Positions 1 to 7,969 of a stretch of DNA of 64,000 nucleotides are shown here, in pieces. Numbering within the stretch: the first letter of the stretch is position 1; each line of letters opens with the position of its first letter. The translations under genes and the position numbers were made by a program. The notes beneath the pieces are model-generated. The model was not told the DNA's origin. It was given only the letters and a program-made list of their open reading frames with translations, and did not search any database. Source of the DNA: JAVVEG01 sp041751425 (GTDB lineage Bacteria; Pseudomonadota; Gammaproteobacteria; Pseudomonadales; Pseudohongiellaceae); assembly GCA_041751425.1 (NCBI GenBank), contig JBGSXL010000032.1, positions 5,723 to 69,722 of the forward strand. The letters are read 5' to 3'.

Positions 1-735
1 TACGCGTTCAATGATGATGGGCTGCCTGTGATGGATGAGGTTGGCGAATTGGTCATGACTGAACCGATCCCTTCCATGCCTCTGTTTTTCTGGGGTGACA
101 CAGATGGGTCGCGTTACTTCGACAGTTATTTCACCACGTGGCCCGGCGTGTGGGTGCATGGTGACTGGATACGTCTGATGCAAAGGCCCGAGTCTGTCAC
201 CGGTATCGTTTACGGCCGTTCAGATTCCACCATCAATCGGCATGGCATACGCATGGGCACCAGCGAGATCTATCGCGTGGTGGAAGAGTTCGATGAGATA
301 GTGGACTCGTTAGTCATTGATCTGGAGTATTTGCAGAGAGAGTCATACATGGCGCTTTTCGTCGTGCTGAGAAATCCTGAAGCCGGTGGCGATGTGTCAG
401 CGAAAGGGCCGGCACCGGATGGCGAACTGGCAGGGAGTTCATCTTTGCAGTCTGGTCGATTGCAGATTTCGGATACTGGTGTTCCAGAGAAACTGCGCGC
501 GAACATCATGGAGGCTATCCGCACGAAATTATCGGCGCGGCATTTGCCGAATGAAATTTTCGCCATCCCGGCGGTGCCGCGCACGTTGTCAGGCAAGAAG
601 CTGGAGATTCCTGTGAAGAAGATTCTGTTGGGTCACGATATCAAGAAGGCGCTGAACAGAGACTCCATGGGCAACCCGGAATCGATTGACTGGTTTGTGG
701 GTTTTGCGAATGGGCGCAGTAGTGCAGCGCGTTAA
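1..735 (+). CDS. aacS: Acetoacetyl-CoA synthetase, C-terminal part (5' end outside window)
   Basis: The frame is open from base 1 and stops with TAA at 733-735, so only the last 244 residues are present. The segment has the adenylate-forming enzyme core (FFWGDTDGSRYFDSYF, then PGVWVHGDW) and the C-terminal subdomain ending in the lysine-containing stretch LSGKKLEIPVKK, followed by ALNRDSMGNPESIDWF. This order is typical of acetoacetate-CoA ligase, which activates acetoacetate with ATP and CoA in the cytoplasm for ketone body or polyhydroxybutyrate metabolism. A Gly/Ser/Pro-rich stretch of roughly 35 residues (bases 379-480) sits between the beta-strand VVLRN and the helix PEKLRANIMEAIR, where I recall the family having a short loop, so it looks like an insertion. 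The next gene starts 54 bases downstream. Confidence 0.9.
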   Translation, partial: YAFNDDGLPVMDEVGELVMTEPIPSMPLFFWGDTDGSRYFDSYFTTWPGVWVHGDWIRLMQRPESVTGIVYGRSDSTINRHGIRMGTSEIYRVVEEFDEIVDSLVIDLEYLQRESYMALFVVLRNPEAGGDVSAKGPAPDGELAGSSSLQSGRLQISDTGVPEKLRANIMEAIRTKLSARHLPNEIFAIPAVPRTLSGKKLEIPVKKILLGHDIKKALNRDSMGNPESIDWFVGFANGRSSAAR

Positions 736-789
736 CATTCGGCAGTCGGTGAGTTCTGAATATATGGTTTAGTGAACGAGGAAGTCAGC

Positions 790-2823
790 ATGAGAAAGGG
801 TTCCAGTGAAGTTCAACAATCTGCTACAGATAGCGTAGTACTTTTTGCCAAGTGTTTGCTGCTGGCAAGTGCATTGACATTGGCGGCGTGCTCGACAGAA
901 GAGTCTGCCACCCCGACGGACGAAGCAGCGCAGAATAACGTGCAGAATGCTGCACAGGGTACTGAAGCGAACAACGAAACTGTAGCGCTTACTCAAGACA
1001 CCCTGGAGCTGGACCTCGGCCGCAGTCTCTACGAACAACGCTGCGCCGATTGCCATGAGGTGGCACTTGATCGCACGCCCAGCAGACAAGTGTTATCGGG
1101 CAACGCGCCAGGTTTCATTTATGCCGCCATTAACAATGGCGTGATGGCGCCTATGGCAGAGGGATTGACCGATGAGGAGAAGCAGGCTATCGCGCTGTAC
1201 ATCAGCCCCGCAGTCGGCGTAAGAGGCAGTGCCGGTGATCCCGATGCGAATGCGATCTGGGGCCCGTCGTCTGCGCAGATGCCGATGGATGGTCCGATGT
1301 GCACTGACGACCTGGCAGAACTTGACCTCGCACAACCACAATGGAATGGCTGGAGTATTAACTCCGATAACGCACGCTACCAGCCCGATCCCGGCTTCAG
1401 CGTGGAAGAGATTCCGCGCTTGCAAGTGAAATGGGCCTTCCACTATCCCGGTTCCAAGAATGGTCAGGCGACTGTGATTGGCAACCGGCTGTTCGTCACC
1501 AGCATGAGCGGCGCGGTGTATGCGCTGGATGCGCGCAGTGGCTGTGTGTACTGGCGTCACGATGCCGAAGCTGCCACTCGGTCCAGTGTTTCTGTTGGAC
1601 CGGCCGCTGCGGATTCCGGTGCCAGTTATGCGCTTTATTATTCCGACTGGACGAAGAGCGCAGTGGCATTGAATGCCGAGACCGGTGAGCAGCTGTGGCG
1701 CACTCAGATAGAAGATGCGACTGGTGTACAAATGACCGGGTCGCCCACATTGCACGGTAATGTATTGCTGGTGCCAATCTCCACAGGCAACGAAGCATTC
1801 GCTACCAATGACAACTACGAATGCTGCAAGTTTATCGGCTCTGTTGTAGCACTGGATGCGCACTCCGGCACGATACTCTGGAAGACATATACCACCGACC
1901 AGAAGAACGAACCGTTTCGATTGAACCGCAATGGTCAGCAGATGTGGGGCCCGGCGGGTGGGTCAATCTGGTCGGCGCCTACCGTGGATGCAGACAAAGG
2001 CATTGTCTATGTGGCCACGTCTAATTCACATACTGATGTTCCCCACCATGGTTCGAACTCAGTTATCGCGATGGATCTGCAGACGGGTGAAAAATTGTGG
2101 ACTAAACAATTGTTGGCCAACGACGCTTACATCATCGGTTGCCCGCGTGCTGCAAATTGTCCAGAAGTATTGGGTCCGGATTTCGCGCTGGGTACATCGC
2201 CGATTCTGCATACGCTGGCCGATGGCAAGCAACTATTGCTGGCGGGACAAAAATCAGGTCATATCTATGCGCTGGACCCGGACAACGAAGGTGCGCTTGT
2301 CTGGCAACATCGTCTGAGTAATGGCAGTGCACTGGGCGGCGTGGAATTTGGACACGCCACCGACGAACACAATGTCTATGTCGGCATATCCGATGTGGTA
2401 ACCCGCGTGGACCCGAAACCCGGCATGACGGCCATCCGCATCAGCGATGGTGAAATACTCTGGCAAACACCCTCACCAGAGCTGCCATGCCGTTGGGAGA
2501 ATATTTACTGTGATGGCGCCATATCGCAGGCGGTTACTGTTGTCCCCGGCGCTGTATTCGCAGGCGCAATGAATGGCCATTTTCGTGCTTATTCCACCAC
2601 GGACGGCAGAGTAATCTGGGATTTCAATACCGCGGCGGAACCGCATATTACTGTGTTGGGAAACCAGGCTTATGGTGGCGTCATGGACGCGGCTGGACCA
2701 ACTGTGTTGAATGGCATGGTGTACGTGCATTCCGGTTATGCCGGGCGGCAGACGGCAAACACGAATGACCTGAGTGGCAGAGATGGCAATGTGCTATTGG
2801 CGTTCTCGGTTGATGGCGAGTAG
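790..2823 (+). CDS. Cytochrome c/PQQ-dependent dehydrogenase lipoprotein (polyvinyl-alcohol-dehydrogenase-like)
   Basis: A 677-residue exported quinohaemoprotein. A lipobox (LTLAAC) near residue 34 suggests a lipid-anchored periplasmic enzyme. It is followed by a low-complexity linker, a class I cytochrome c domain (haem motif CADCH at about residue 85, candidate Met ligand in GVMAPMAEG), and then an eight-bladed PQQ beta-propeller with repeated ALDARSG / ALNAETGEQLW / ALDAHSGTILW blades. The vicinal Cys pair in YECCKF fits the disulfide found near PQQ in such enzymes. The domain order and the segment SIWSAPTVDADKGIVYVATS resemble polyvinyl alcohol dehydrogenases, but the true alcohol substrate is not shown. 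The ATG at 790 is chosen over the upstream in-frame GTG at 772 because GAGGAA lies seven bases before it. No PQQ biosynthesis genes are in the window. Confidence 0.88.
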   Translation: MRKGSSEVQQSATDSVVLFAKCLLLASALTLAACSTEESATPTDEAAQNNVQNAAQGTEANNETVALTQDTLELDLGRSLYEQRCADCHEVALDRTPSRQVLSGNAPGFIYAAINNGVMAPMAEGLTDEEKQAIALYISPAVGVRGSAGDPDANAIWGPSSAQMPMDGPMCTDDLAELDLAQPQWNGWSINSDNARYQPDPGFSVEEIPRLQVKWAFHYPGSKNGQATVIGNRLFVTSMSGAVYALDARSGCVYWRHDAEAATRSSVSVGPAAADSGASYALYYSDWTKSAVALNAETGEQLWRTQIEDATGVQMTGSPTLHGNVLLVPISTGNEAFATNDNYECCKFIGSVVALDAHSGTILWKTYTTDQKNEPFRLNRNGQQMWGPAGGSIWSAPTVDADKGIVYVATSNSHTDVPHHGSNSVIAMDLQTGEKLWTKQLLANDAYIIGCPRAANCPEVLGPDFALGTSPILHTLADGKQLLLAGQKSGHIYALDPDNEGALVWQHRLSNGSALGGVEFGHATDEHNVYVGISDVVTRVDPKPGMTAIRISDGEILWQTPSPELPCRWENIYCDGAISQAVTVVPGAVFAGAMNGHFRAYSTTDGRVIWDFNTAAEPHITVLGNQAYGGVMDAAGPTVLNGMVYVHSGYAGRQTANTNDLSGRDGNVLLAFSVDGE

Positions 2824-2825
2824 TA

Positions 2826-3029
2826 AGGTACGGCACCTGGCATGACTATCTGTTTGCCGACGGGCAGCGCATTGGGCTGCGGGAACAGAGCACCAGTCCG
2901 GCGGCTGTGAGTTTTCAGGGATACGTGCACGATCACCAGGGCTCGGTTGCGGTGGTGACCGATGGCAGCGGCGCGGTGGTGCAGCGCCTGAGCTACGATG
3001 CCTGGGGCCGGCGTCCGAATAGACACTGA
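2826..3029 (+). pseudogene. RHS/YD-repeat protein remnant
   Basis: Translating this short frame gives an RHS core signature: YLFADGQRIGLRE, then FQGYVHDHQGSVAVVTD, then QRLSYDAWGRRP, ending in TGA at 3027-3029. Pieces of this kind (D-H-x-GS-v, YDaWGrR) occur just before the variable toxin tip of RHS/polymorphic toxin proteins. There is no start codon with a ribosome binding site and no upstream RHS gene. The preceding gene stops only three bases earlier, so this is the stranded 3' core of a lost RHS gene or a displaced cassette. The reading frame is undamaged over about 68 codons, which suggests relatively recent decay or recombination. Confidence 0.75.
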
Positions 3030-3081
3030 ACGCCCATTTACCACACAACTGGGTTATGTTCTTTCTATTTCTGGAAGAACC

Positions 3082-3390
3082 TTATTCCTGATTAAAATGT
3101 TCAACCGACTCAAGGCGCCGCCTTCCATGGATAACCGCCAGGATCTCTGTCTCGGTATCCCTTACTTCATAAATCATGCGATAACTGTAAATAAATAGTT
3201 CTTTAATATCAGGTTTCTTCAACTCCGGCACCGTGTTGCCGCGTCTGGGGTTGTCATGAAGAGATTCACCAGCAGCCAAAATTTCATTCACTACAGTTTG
3301 AGCATAGTATAACGAGTCCCGGGCGATGTAATCAGCAATGCCTTCAATATCTTTTAATGACTCATTTGACCAGATTACGGGTTTAACCAT
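3082..3390 (-). CDS. RelE/ParE-family toxin of a type II toxin-antitoxin module
   Basis: A 102-residue basic protein with the ParE/RelE pattern: N-terminal VIWSNESLKDIEGIADYIA, two helices, the NPRRGNTVPEL turn, then IYSYRMIYEV and a C-terminal beta-strand ending HGRRRLE. Members of this superfamily inhibit gyrase or cleave translating mRNA; which applies here cannot be read from sequence. Its ATG lies inside the 3' end of the upstream antitoxin gene (16-base overlap), the usual coupled antitoxin-first arrangement. The pair sits beside an RHS remnant, consistent with an accessory insertion between housekeeping genes. Confidence 0.85.
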   Translation of the reverse strand: MVKPVIWSNESLKDIEGIADYIARDSLYYAQTVVNEILAAGESLHDNPRRGNTVPELKKPDIKELFIYSYRMIYEVRDTETEILAVIHGRRRLESVEHFNQE

Positions 3391-3563
3391 TTTTTCAGTC
3401 GTTCCTTGGCTTCTTCATGCGTAACGAGGCGACCGTTTGCAATGTCATCCTGACCTTTACGGATTTTTTCCAGTACATACAAGTGATACTGGATGTCTTC
3501 AAAGGAGCTATTGTCGGGTAAATGATGAAGCATTTGCTCCACTTCCTGCTTGACTGATTGCAT
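3375..3563 (-). CDS. Antitoxin of the ParE/RelE module
   Basis: A 62-residue acidic, mostly helical protein with the pattern LPDNSSFEDIQYHLYVLEKI followed by a short tail GRLVTHEEAKERLKKWL. Small proteins with this SFEDIqYhLYV helix are commonly found as partners of ParE/RelE-like toxins. The tail probably wraps the toxin. The gene precedes and overlaps the toxin gene by 16 bases, and AGGAT lies just before its ATG. I see no obvious DNA-binding domain in the part before the helix, so whether it autoregulates is unclear. Confidence 0.8.
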   Translation of the reverse strand: MQSVKQEVEQMLHHLPDNSSFEDIQYHLYVLEKIRKGQDDIANGRLVTHEEAKERLKKWLNP

Positions 3564-3620
3564 AGTCTAATCCTCATTCAACAAACCGTTTGCACCGGCT
3601 GGCAGGGCATGATGATATCG

Positions 3621-3636
3621 CGTTTCCGCGGAAACG
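3621..3636. repeat. Perfect 16-base palindrome
   Basis: CGTTTCCGCGGAAACG is perfectly self-complementary and lies in the short gap between the end of the TPR/TonB-C gene and the start of the antitoxin gene. It may be the operator of the toxin-antitoxin operon or part of a weak terminator (TCTTTT follows on the plus strand). It lies 58-73 bases upstream of the antitoxin ATG. Confidence 0.45.
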
Positions 3637-3689
3637 TCTTTTCCAAATCGTTGGCATTCAGTTCAACGCAAACCAATCACTGCAAAGCG

Positions 3690-4754
3690 CTAGCGCGAAG
3701 GCCTGAACATGAACGTATGTTTCACGTCCTCAGTGGCCACCGGTTCACCGTCAACAACTCGCGGCGCATAACGGAATTTCTCGATAGTGGCCAGCGCAGT
3801 TTCTCCGAAGCGCGCATCGGCAGGTGTGCCCACCACCACGGCATCGCGCGGATAGCCTTCAGCATCAACAGTAAAACTAACCTCTGCAACACCCGGTGTG
3901 CGGACGCGAGAAAGGACAGGTGGCACCTCATACAACAAGACGGTTTCCGTCATCGTCTGCGCGCCAACGGCGAGCACATGTGGCGTCGCTTCTTCACGCA
4001 TTCCCTGCGCCTCGTAAGCCTCGACCAGTAGTTTGAGATTGGACAGTGCAAAGAACTGCGTTTCCGGCATGCTAATGAAAGTTGCCAGAGATGACAGTAG
4101 CGGTTCAATGGCATTGGCATGGTTTCCGGTTGCCACCTGATGTGTGCCTATCCACAGGTTGGCTGTTGCCAGGCGGGAACTGGCAACTACGCCTTCGTGC
4201 ATCGCCAGGATGTCGCGCGCGGCGCGAAACTGATTGATCGCTTCGCGCGGTCGATTATTGTTGTAGTTGGTCACGCCTAAGTTGAGGGTAATGATGCCTT
4301 TCAGCATGGAGTTCTCGGCTTCATTGTCCTGAGCAACATCCAATGCCCGGCTAAAATAGTTTCGCGCCTTGTCCAGATCGCGCAGATCTGTTGACACACC
4401 ACCTAACGCCATCAGGGGATCAATCAGCTCAATGGAGTTGCGGCCGTGGAGGGACTCGGTGATACGCAAAGCGTCTTCAAGAACGGTGGCGGCTTCACCT
4501 CGGTTCTGCAGCACATTGCCATAGTTGATAGCCAGCGCGGCGGTGGTCGGATTATCGCCGTTGACTTGTTTGGACAGCTCATAAGCTTTCGCAGCGGGCG
4601 CGATAGCGTCGGTCCGGAATGCCACGCCCTTGGCCATGATTTCCTGATACTCGCGGTAGGCGGCATTCATTGCCTGCCGGTCATCCTCAGTGGCGGCATG
4701 CGCCGTATAAGTCATCACACTGAAAATTATCGAAAGCAAAATACGAAACAGCAT
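3690..4754 (-). CDS. Secreted TPR protein with C-terminal TonB-like domain
   Basis: A 354-residue protein with a clear signal peptide (cleavage after MTYTAHA, about residue 20). About 200 residues of helical TPR-like repeats follow, with pairs such as AINQFRAARDI and ALDVAQDNEAE. The C-terminal region carries the TonB C-domain pattern GVAEVSFTVDAEGYPRDAVV, then a FRYAPRVVDGEPV strand. TonB C-domains normally contact outer-membrane receptors, but this protein lacks the N-terminal membrane anchor and Pro-rich spacer of a working TonB. It is therefore more likely a periplasmic scaffold than an energy transducer. No exbB/exbD genes are nearby. It is transcribed alone, convergent with nothing recognisable upstream. 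Confidence 0.8.
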   Translation of the reverse strand: MLFRILLSIIFSVMTYTAHAATEDDRQAMNAAYREYQEIMAKGVAFRTDAIAPAAKAYELSKQVNGDNPTTAALAINYGNVLQNRGEAATVLEDALRITESLHGRNSIELIDPLMALGGVSTDLRDLDKARNYFSRALDVAQDNEAENSMLKGIITLNLGVTNYNNNRPREAINQFRAARDILAMHEGVVASSRLATANLWIGTHQVATGNHANAIEPLLSSLATFISMPETQFFALSNLKLLVEAYEAQGMREEATPHVLAVGAQTMTETVLLYEVPPVLSRVRTPGVAEVSFTVDAEGYPRDAVVVGTPADARFGETALATIEKFRYAPRVVDGEPVATEDVKHTFMFRPSR

Positions 4755-5016
4755 GGCATTCTCCTTACAGCGGTAGATTATTGTTATTCTTGGTCCGGGC
4801 AGAATATCTCAGTGGTTAAATGTTGACCATAGGGGAAGCGGCGTTTCGACGAAGAATAGTTGATGTTGGTCTTGCCGGTTGTTTCTGGGCACTTTAGGAG
4901 TCGTGCCTTGTCCTGGTGCAACCTTGCGAGCCAGTGTGGTGGGTAGTACCATCGGTCACAGATATTGCGGTCTGCGGGCATTGCGCCATGCAGCCGTCAC
5001 TGAAATCAGCAATTTT

Positions 5017-5040
5017 GGAGTACAGCAAGGAGTACAGCAA
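5017..5040 (+). promoter_or_regulatory. Duplicated ribosome-binding segment before speB
   Basis: The 12-mer GGAGTACAGCAA occurs twice in perfect tandem (5017-5028 and 5029-5040). The last A of the second copy is the A of the speB start codon, so GGAG at 5029-5032 is the functional Shine-Dalgarno at normal spacing. The first copy places a second GGAG 19 bases from the ATG. The rest of the 285-base gap (4755-5016) shows no gene or clear terminator. Confidence 0.6.
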
Positions 5041-5999
5041 TGAGTGGTTGGGACAATGCATTTACCGGTAAACCGAAGAGCGGCCTGGTAGGTGCCTACA
5101 GTTTTGCCGGGGCGACGAGCTTCTTTCGCATTCCCTACCAGAAGGATCTCACGGGCATAGATGTTGCCGTGACCGGTATTCCTCTTGATATCGCCACCAC
5201 CAATCGCCCCGGTGCTCGCTTTGGTCCACGTGCTATCCGTGCTGCCTCTGCCTCGCTGGCCTGGGAACGCCCCTGGCCGTGGAAGGTGGACCCGATGGCA
5301 GAAATGGCCGTTGTCGACTACGGCGATTGCGAGAATCACTCTGGCGGTGGACTGTTGAGCGTGGCGCATATCGAAGGACACATCGCAGAAATTCTGGCCA
5401 GTGGCTCTGCCGCGTTGTTGCTGGGTGGCGATCATTTCATTACTTATCCCAGTATCTGCGCGCATGCCAAAGTGCATGGGCCATTGAGCCTGATTCATTT
5501 CGATGCGCATACCGACACCTGGCCTTCATCGGGCGAAGGCGTCAACCATGGCACCATGTTCCACAAGGCGGCGAAGGAGGGCATTGTCAGGCCCGAGACA
5601 TCCATACAGATCGGCATTCGCACCACCAACGACGACACGATGGGCTACGACATTCTGTATGCGCCGGATATTCATAACCGTCCGCTGGAAAAAATCATCG
5701 AGCAGATCAAAAAACGTGTCGGTGATACACCGGTGTACCTGACTTTCGACATCGATTGTCTGGACCCGGCTTATGCACCGGGCACAGGTACGCCGGTACC
5801 GGGCGGCCTGTCATCGTTTCAGGCACTGAATATCATTCGCGGGCTAACAGGTATCAATCTGGTTGGCATGGATGTGGTAGAAGTGGCGCCATCGTATGAT
5901 CATGCGGAGATTACTGCGTTGGCTGCAGCACAGATCGCCATCGAGTTATTGTGTTTGTATGCGGATTCACGCAGAGAAAGAAAAGGTAATAACAAGTGA
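5040..5999 (+). CDS. speB: Agmatinase (ureohydrolase family)
   Basis: A 319-residue cytoplasmic ureohydrolase that splits agmatine into putrescine and urea. The dinuclear Mn ligand motifs are all present in order: LLGGDHF, then HFDAHTDTW, then TFDIDCLDPAYAPGTGTP. NRPGARFGPRAIR near the N-terminus is the usual family opening. The start at 5040 has GGAG seven bases upstream. Its TGA overlaps the GTG start of the arginine decarboxylase gene (shared GTGA at 5996-5999), so the two successive enzymes of the arginine-agmatine-putrescine route are translationally coupled. Agmatinase is favoured over guanidinobutyrase or proclavaminate hydrolase because of this neighbour. Confidence 0.92.
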   Translation: MSGWDNAFTGKPKSGLVGAYSFAGATSFFRIPYQKDLTGIDVAVTGIPLDIATTNRPGARFGPRAIRAASASLAWERPWPWKVDPMAEMAVVDYGDCENHSGGGLLSVAHIEGHIAEILASGSAALLLGGDHFITYPSICAHAKVHGPLSLIHFDAHTDTWPSSGEGVNHGTMFHKAAKEGIVRPETSIQIGIRTTNDDTMGYDILYAPDIHNRPLEKIIEQIKKRVGDTPVYLTFDIDCLDPAYAPGTGTPVPGGLSSFQALNIIRGLTGINLVGMDVVEVAPSYDHAEITALAAAQIAIELLCLYADSRRERKGNNK

Positions 6000-7966
6000 G
6001 CAAGAAGAAAGAAGCCAACACAGAGAACAATACGAACAGTAACTGGCAACCTGCAGATGCGCAGGAATTGTATGCGATGGATACCTGGAGTGACGGGTTC
6101 TTCCATGTGAATGAGAAAGGTCACGTGGCGGCAAAGCCCTTGATTGATGGCGATCTGAGCATCGATGTAACAGATGTGATTGCCGAGGCGGTCGCGGAAG
6201 GTTCCACATTACCTTTGTTGATTCGTTTTCAGGACATCATCAGCTCCCGCGTGCGCCGCTTGAACCTCAAGTTCCGCGATGCCATAGCCGAGGCGGCATA
6301 CGACGGCGAGTATCGCAGTATTTATCCCATCAAGGTTAACCAGTTGCACGAAGTGGTCGCGGAAGTACTGGACGCCGGCAAGGAATTTAATATTGGTCTG
6401 GAGTGTGGATCGCGGGCCGAACTGGTAGCCGCATTGCCATTAATTGGCGACTCCCATCTGCTGTTGTGCAATGGCGTGAAAGATCGCGCGATGCTCACGC
6501 TGGTACTGAATGCGCAGCAACTGGGCCAGCAGGTTATTCCGGTAATCGAGAAGTACACTGAATTCGAACAACTGATGTATCTGGCAGACCAGCGTGGTTT
6601 AACGCCGCGTCTGGGCGTGCGTGTAAAACTGTCCACCAAAGGTTCCGGCCGTTGGTTTGAATCAGGTGGCTCCAGCTCTAAGTTCGGCTTGACCATTCCC
6701 GAGTTGATGCATCTGGTGCATGAACTGGAGCGCCGTGGTTGCGCAGACAAACTGGAGTTGTTGCACTTTCATCTGGGGAGTCAGATTTCCGACATTCAGG
6801 TGTTGCGTTCTGCTGTGCGGGAAATTACGCAGATGTATGCTGACCTGTGCCTTCGCGGACTCTCTGTACAATTCCTCGATGTCGGTGGTGGCCTGGGCGT
6901 GAACTACGGTGGTGACGCTGACAACCCCGAATCGACAATCAATTATGGTCTGCGCGAATACGCCAACATCGTCGTGTTTGCCGTGAAGGAAATCTGCGCT
7001 GAACGTGGCGTCAGGAATCCCACTTTGTTGTCCGAAAGCGGTCGCGCATTGACGGCGCACCATTCGATGCTTGTGGTGCCGGTACTGGGCGTGCACCGTC
7101 CCGACAGCCCGCCAGTAGGGCAGATGCCTGTGAAACCACATGCGGTAGTAAAGCGCATGGCGCAATCGCTGAAGGAAGCCAAGATCGCCCGCAATCCCGG
7201 CATGTTGCTGGAAGCATTCCACGATGCGCAGGAGATCCGCGAGGAGTCAGAACAACTGGCTCGTCTGGGTTATCTGCCGCTGGATCATCTGGCGCAAACC
7301 GACAGCCTGTACTGGACCACCTGCAGAGAAGTGTTGCGGCGTCTGCAGCAGGAAGATATTAACCCGCCACCCGCTGAACAACTCGAACTGGAGCGGCAAC
7401 TAACGGATCTGTATCTATGCGATTTTTCGGTATTCCAATCCATTCCTGATCACTGGGCAATCGGGCAGGTTTTTCCAATCATGCCACTGGACCGCCTGGA
7501 CGAAAAACCGGAACGACGCGCACAACTGGTTGACCTCACCTGCGACTCCGATGGCAAGGTAAGTGAATATGTGTCATCGAATGTGAACCGCAGTTGGTTG
7601 CCGCTGCACAGTTACGTACCGGATGAACCTTATTATCTGGGCATATTTCTGGTGGGTGCTTATCAGGAGATTCTGGGCGACTCGCATAACCTCCTGGGCC
7701 ACGTGAGCGAAGTACACATTTATGCCAGCGCGGATGAGCCGGGTAATTTCTATATCGAAGAAGTGATCAAGGCCATCAGCATCAAGGACATGTTGTTGCA
7801 GGTGCAGTATTTCCCTAACGATCTGGACAGACGCATGTCCGAGCTGATTAAACTTAAGATAGACACAGGGGTGGTAAAACCAGCCGAAGGCATGCGCATC
7901 CTGAATAATTACGTCAAACGGCTGGACGATACCACCTACTGCGATATCGACCCGCCGCCCGGCTGA
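5996..7966 (+). CDS. speA: Biosynthetic arginine decarboxylase
   Basis: A 656-residue PLP enzyme of the alanine-racemase-fold decarboxylase class, close to the usual length of SpeA (about 630-660). The PLP lysine is in SIYPIKVNQ near residue 107. Other family landmarks are GLECGSRAEL, the glycine-rich LDVGGGLGVNYGG loop, and the C-terminal ECDFSVFQS-like segment (here YLCDFSVFQSIPDHWAI). It converts arginine to agmatine and CO2, feeding the agmatinase encoded just upstream. The start is GTG at 5996, preceded by AAAAGG and overlapping the speB stop by four bases. No signal peptide is seen, which fits a cytoplasmic biosynthetic form. The gene ends three bases before the convergent carbonic anhydrase stop. 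Confidence 0.95.
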   Translation: MSKKKEANTENNTNSNWQPADAQELYAMDTWSDGFFHVNEKGHVAAKPLIDGDLSIDVTDVIAEAVAEGSTLPLLIRFQDIISSRVRRLNLKFRDAIAEAAYDGEYRSIYPIKVNQLHEVVAEVLDAGKEFNIGLECGSRAELVAALPLIGDSHLLLCNGVKDRAMLTLVLNAQQLGQQVIPVIEKYTEFEQLMYLADQRGLTPRLGVRVKLSTKGSGRWFESGGSSSKFGLTIPELMHLVHELERRGCADKLELLHFHLGSQISDIQVLRSAVREITQMYADLCLRGLSVQFLDVGGGLGVNYGGDADNPESTINYGLREYANIVVFAVKEICAERGVRNPTLLSESGRALTAHHSMLVVPVLGVHRPDSPPVGQMPVKPHAVVKRMAQSLKEAKIARNPGMLLEAFHDAQEIREESEQLARLGYLPLDHLAQTDSLYWTTCREVLRRLQQEDINPPPAEQLELERQLTDLYLCDFSVFQSIPDHWAIGQVFPIMPLDRLDEKPERRAQLVDLTCDSDGKVSEYVSSNVNRSWLPLHSYVPDEPYYLGIFLVGAYQEILGDSHNLLGHVSEVHIYASADEPGNFYIEEVIKAISIKDMLLQVQYFPNDLDRRMSELIKLKIDTGVVKPAEGMRILNNYVKRLDDTTYCDIDPPPG

Positions 7967-7969
7967 CTG

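Noticed and set aside
772..789. GTG start 18 bases upstream of the PQQ dehydrogenase ATG
   Set aside because: The better Shine-Dalgarno lies directly before the ATG at 790, and the extra residues are not part of a signal peptide.
1093..1863. Long minus-strand open frame of 256 codons inside the PQQ dehydrogenase gene
   Set aside because: It is antisense to a clear enzyme gene, has no ribosome binding site or family resemblance, and its composition follows the complementary frame.
4795..4850. Sequence resembling a tRNA D-arm (CTCAGTGGTTAAA)
   Set aside because: No anticodon stem, T-arm or acceptor pairing could be matched around it, so it is chance similarity.
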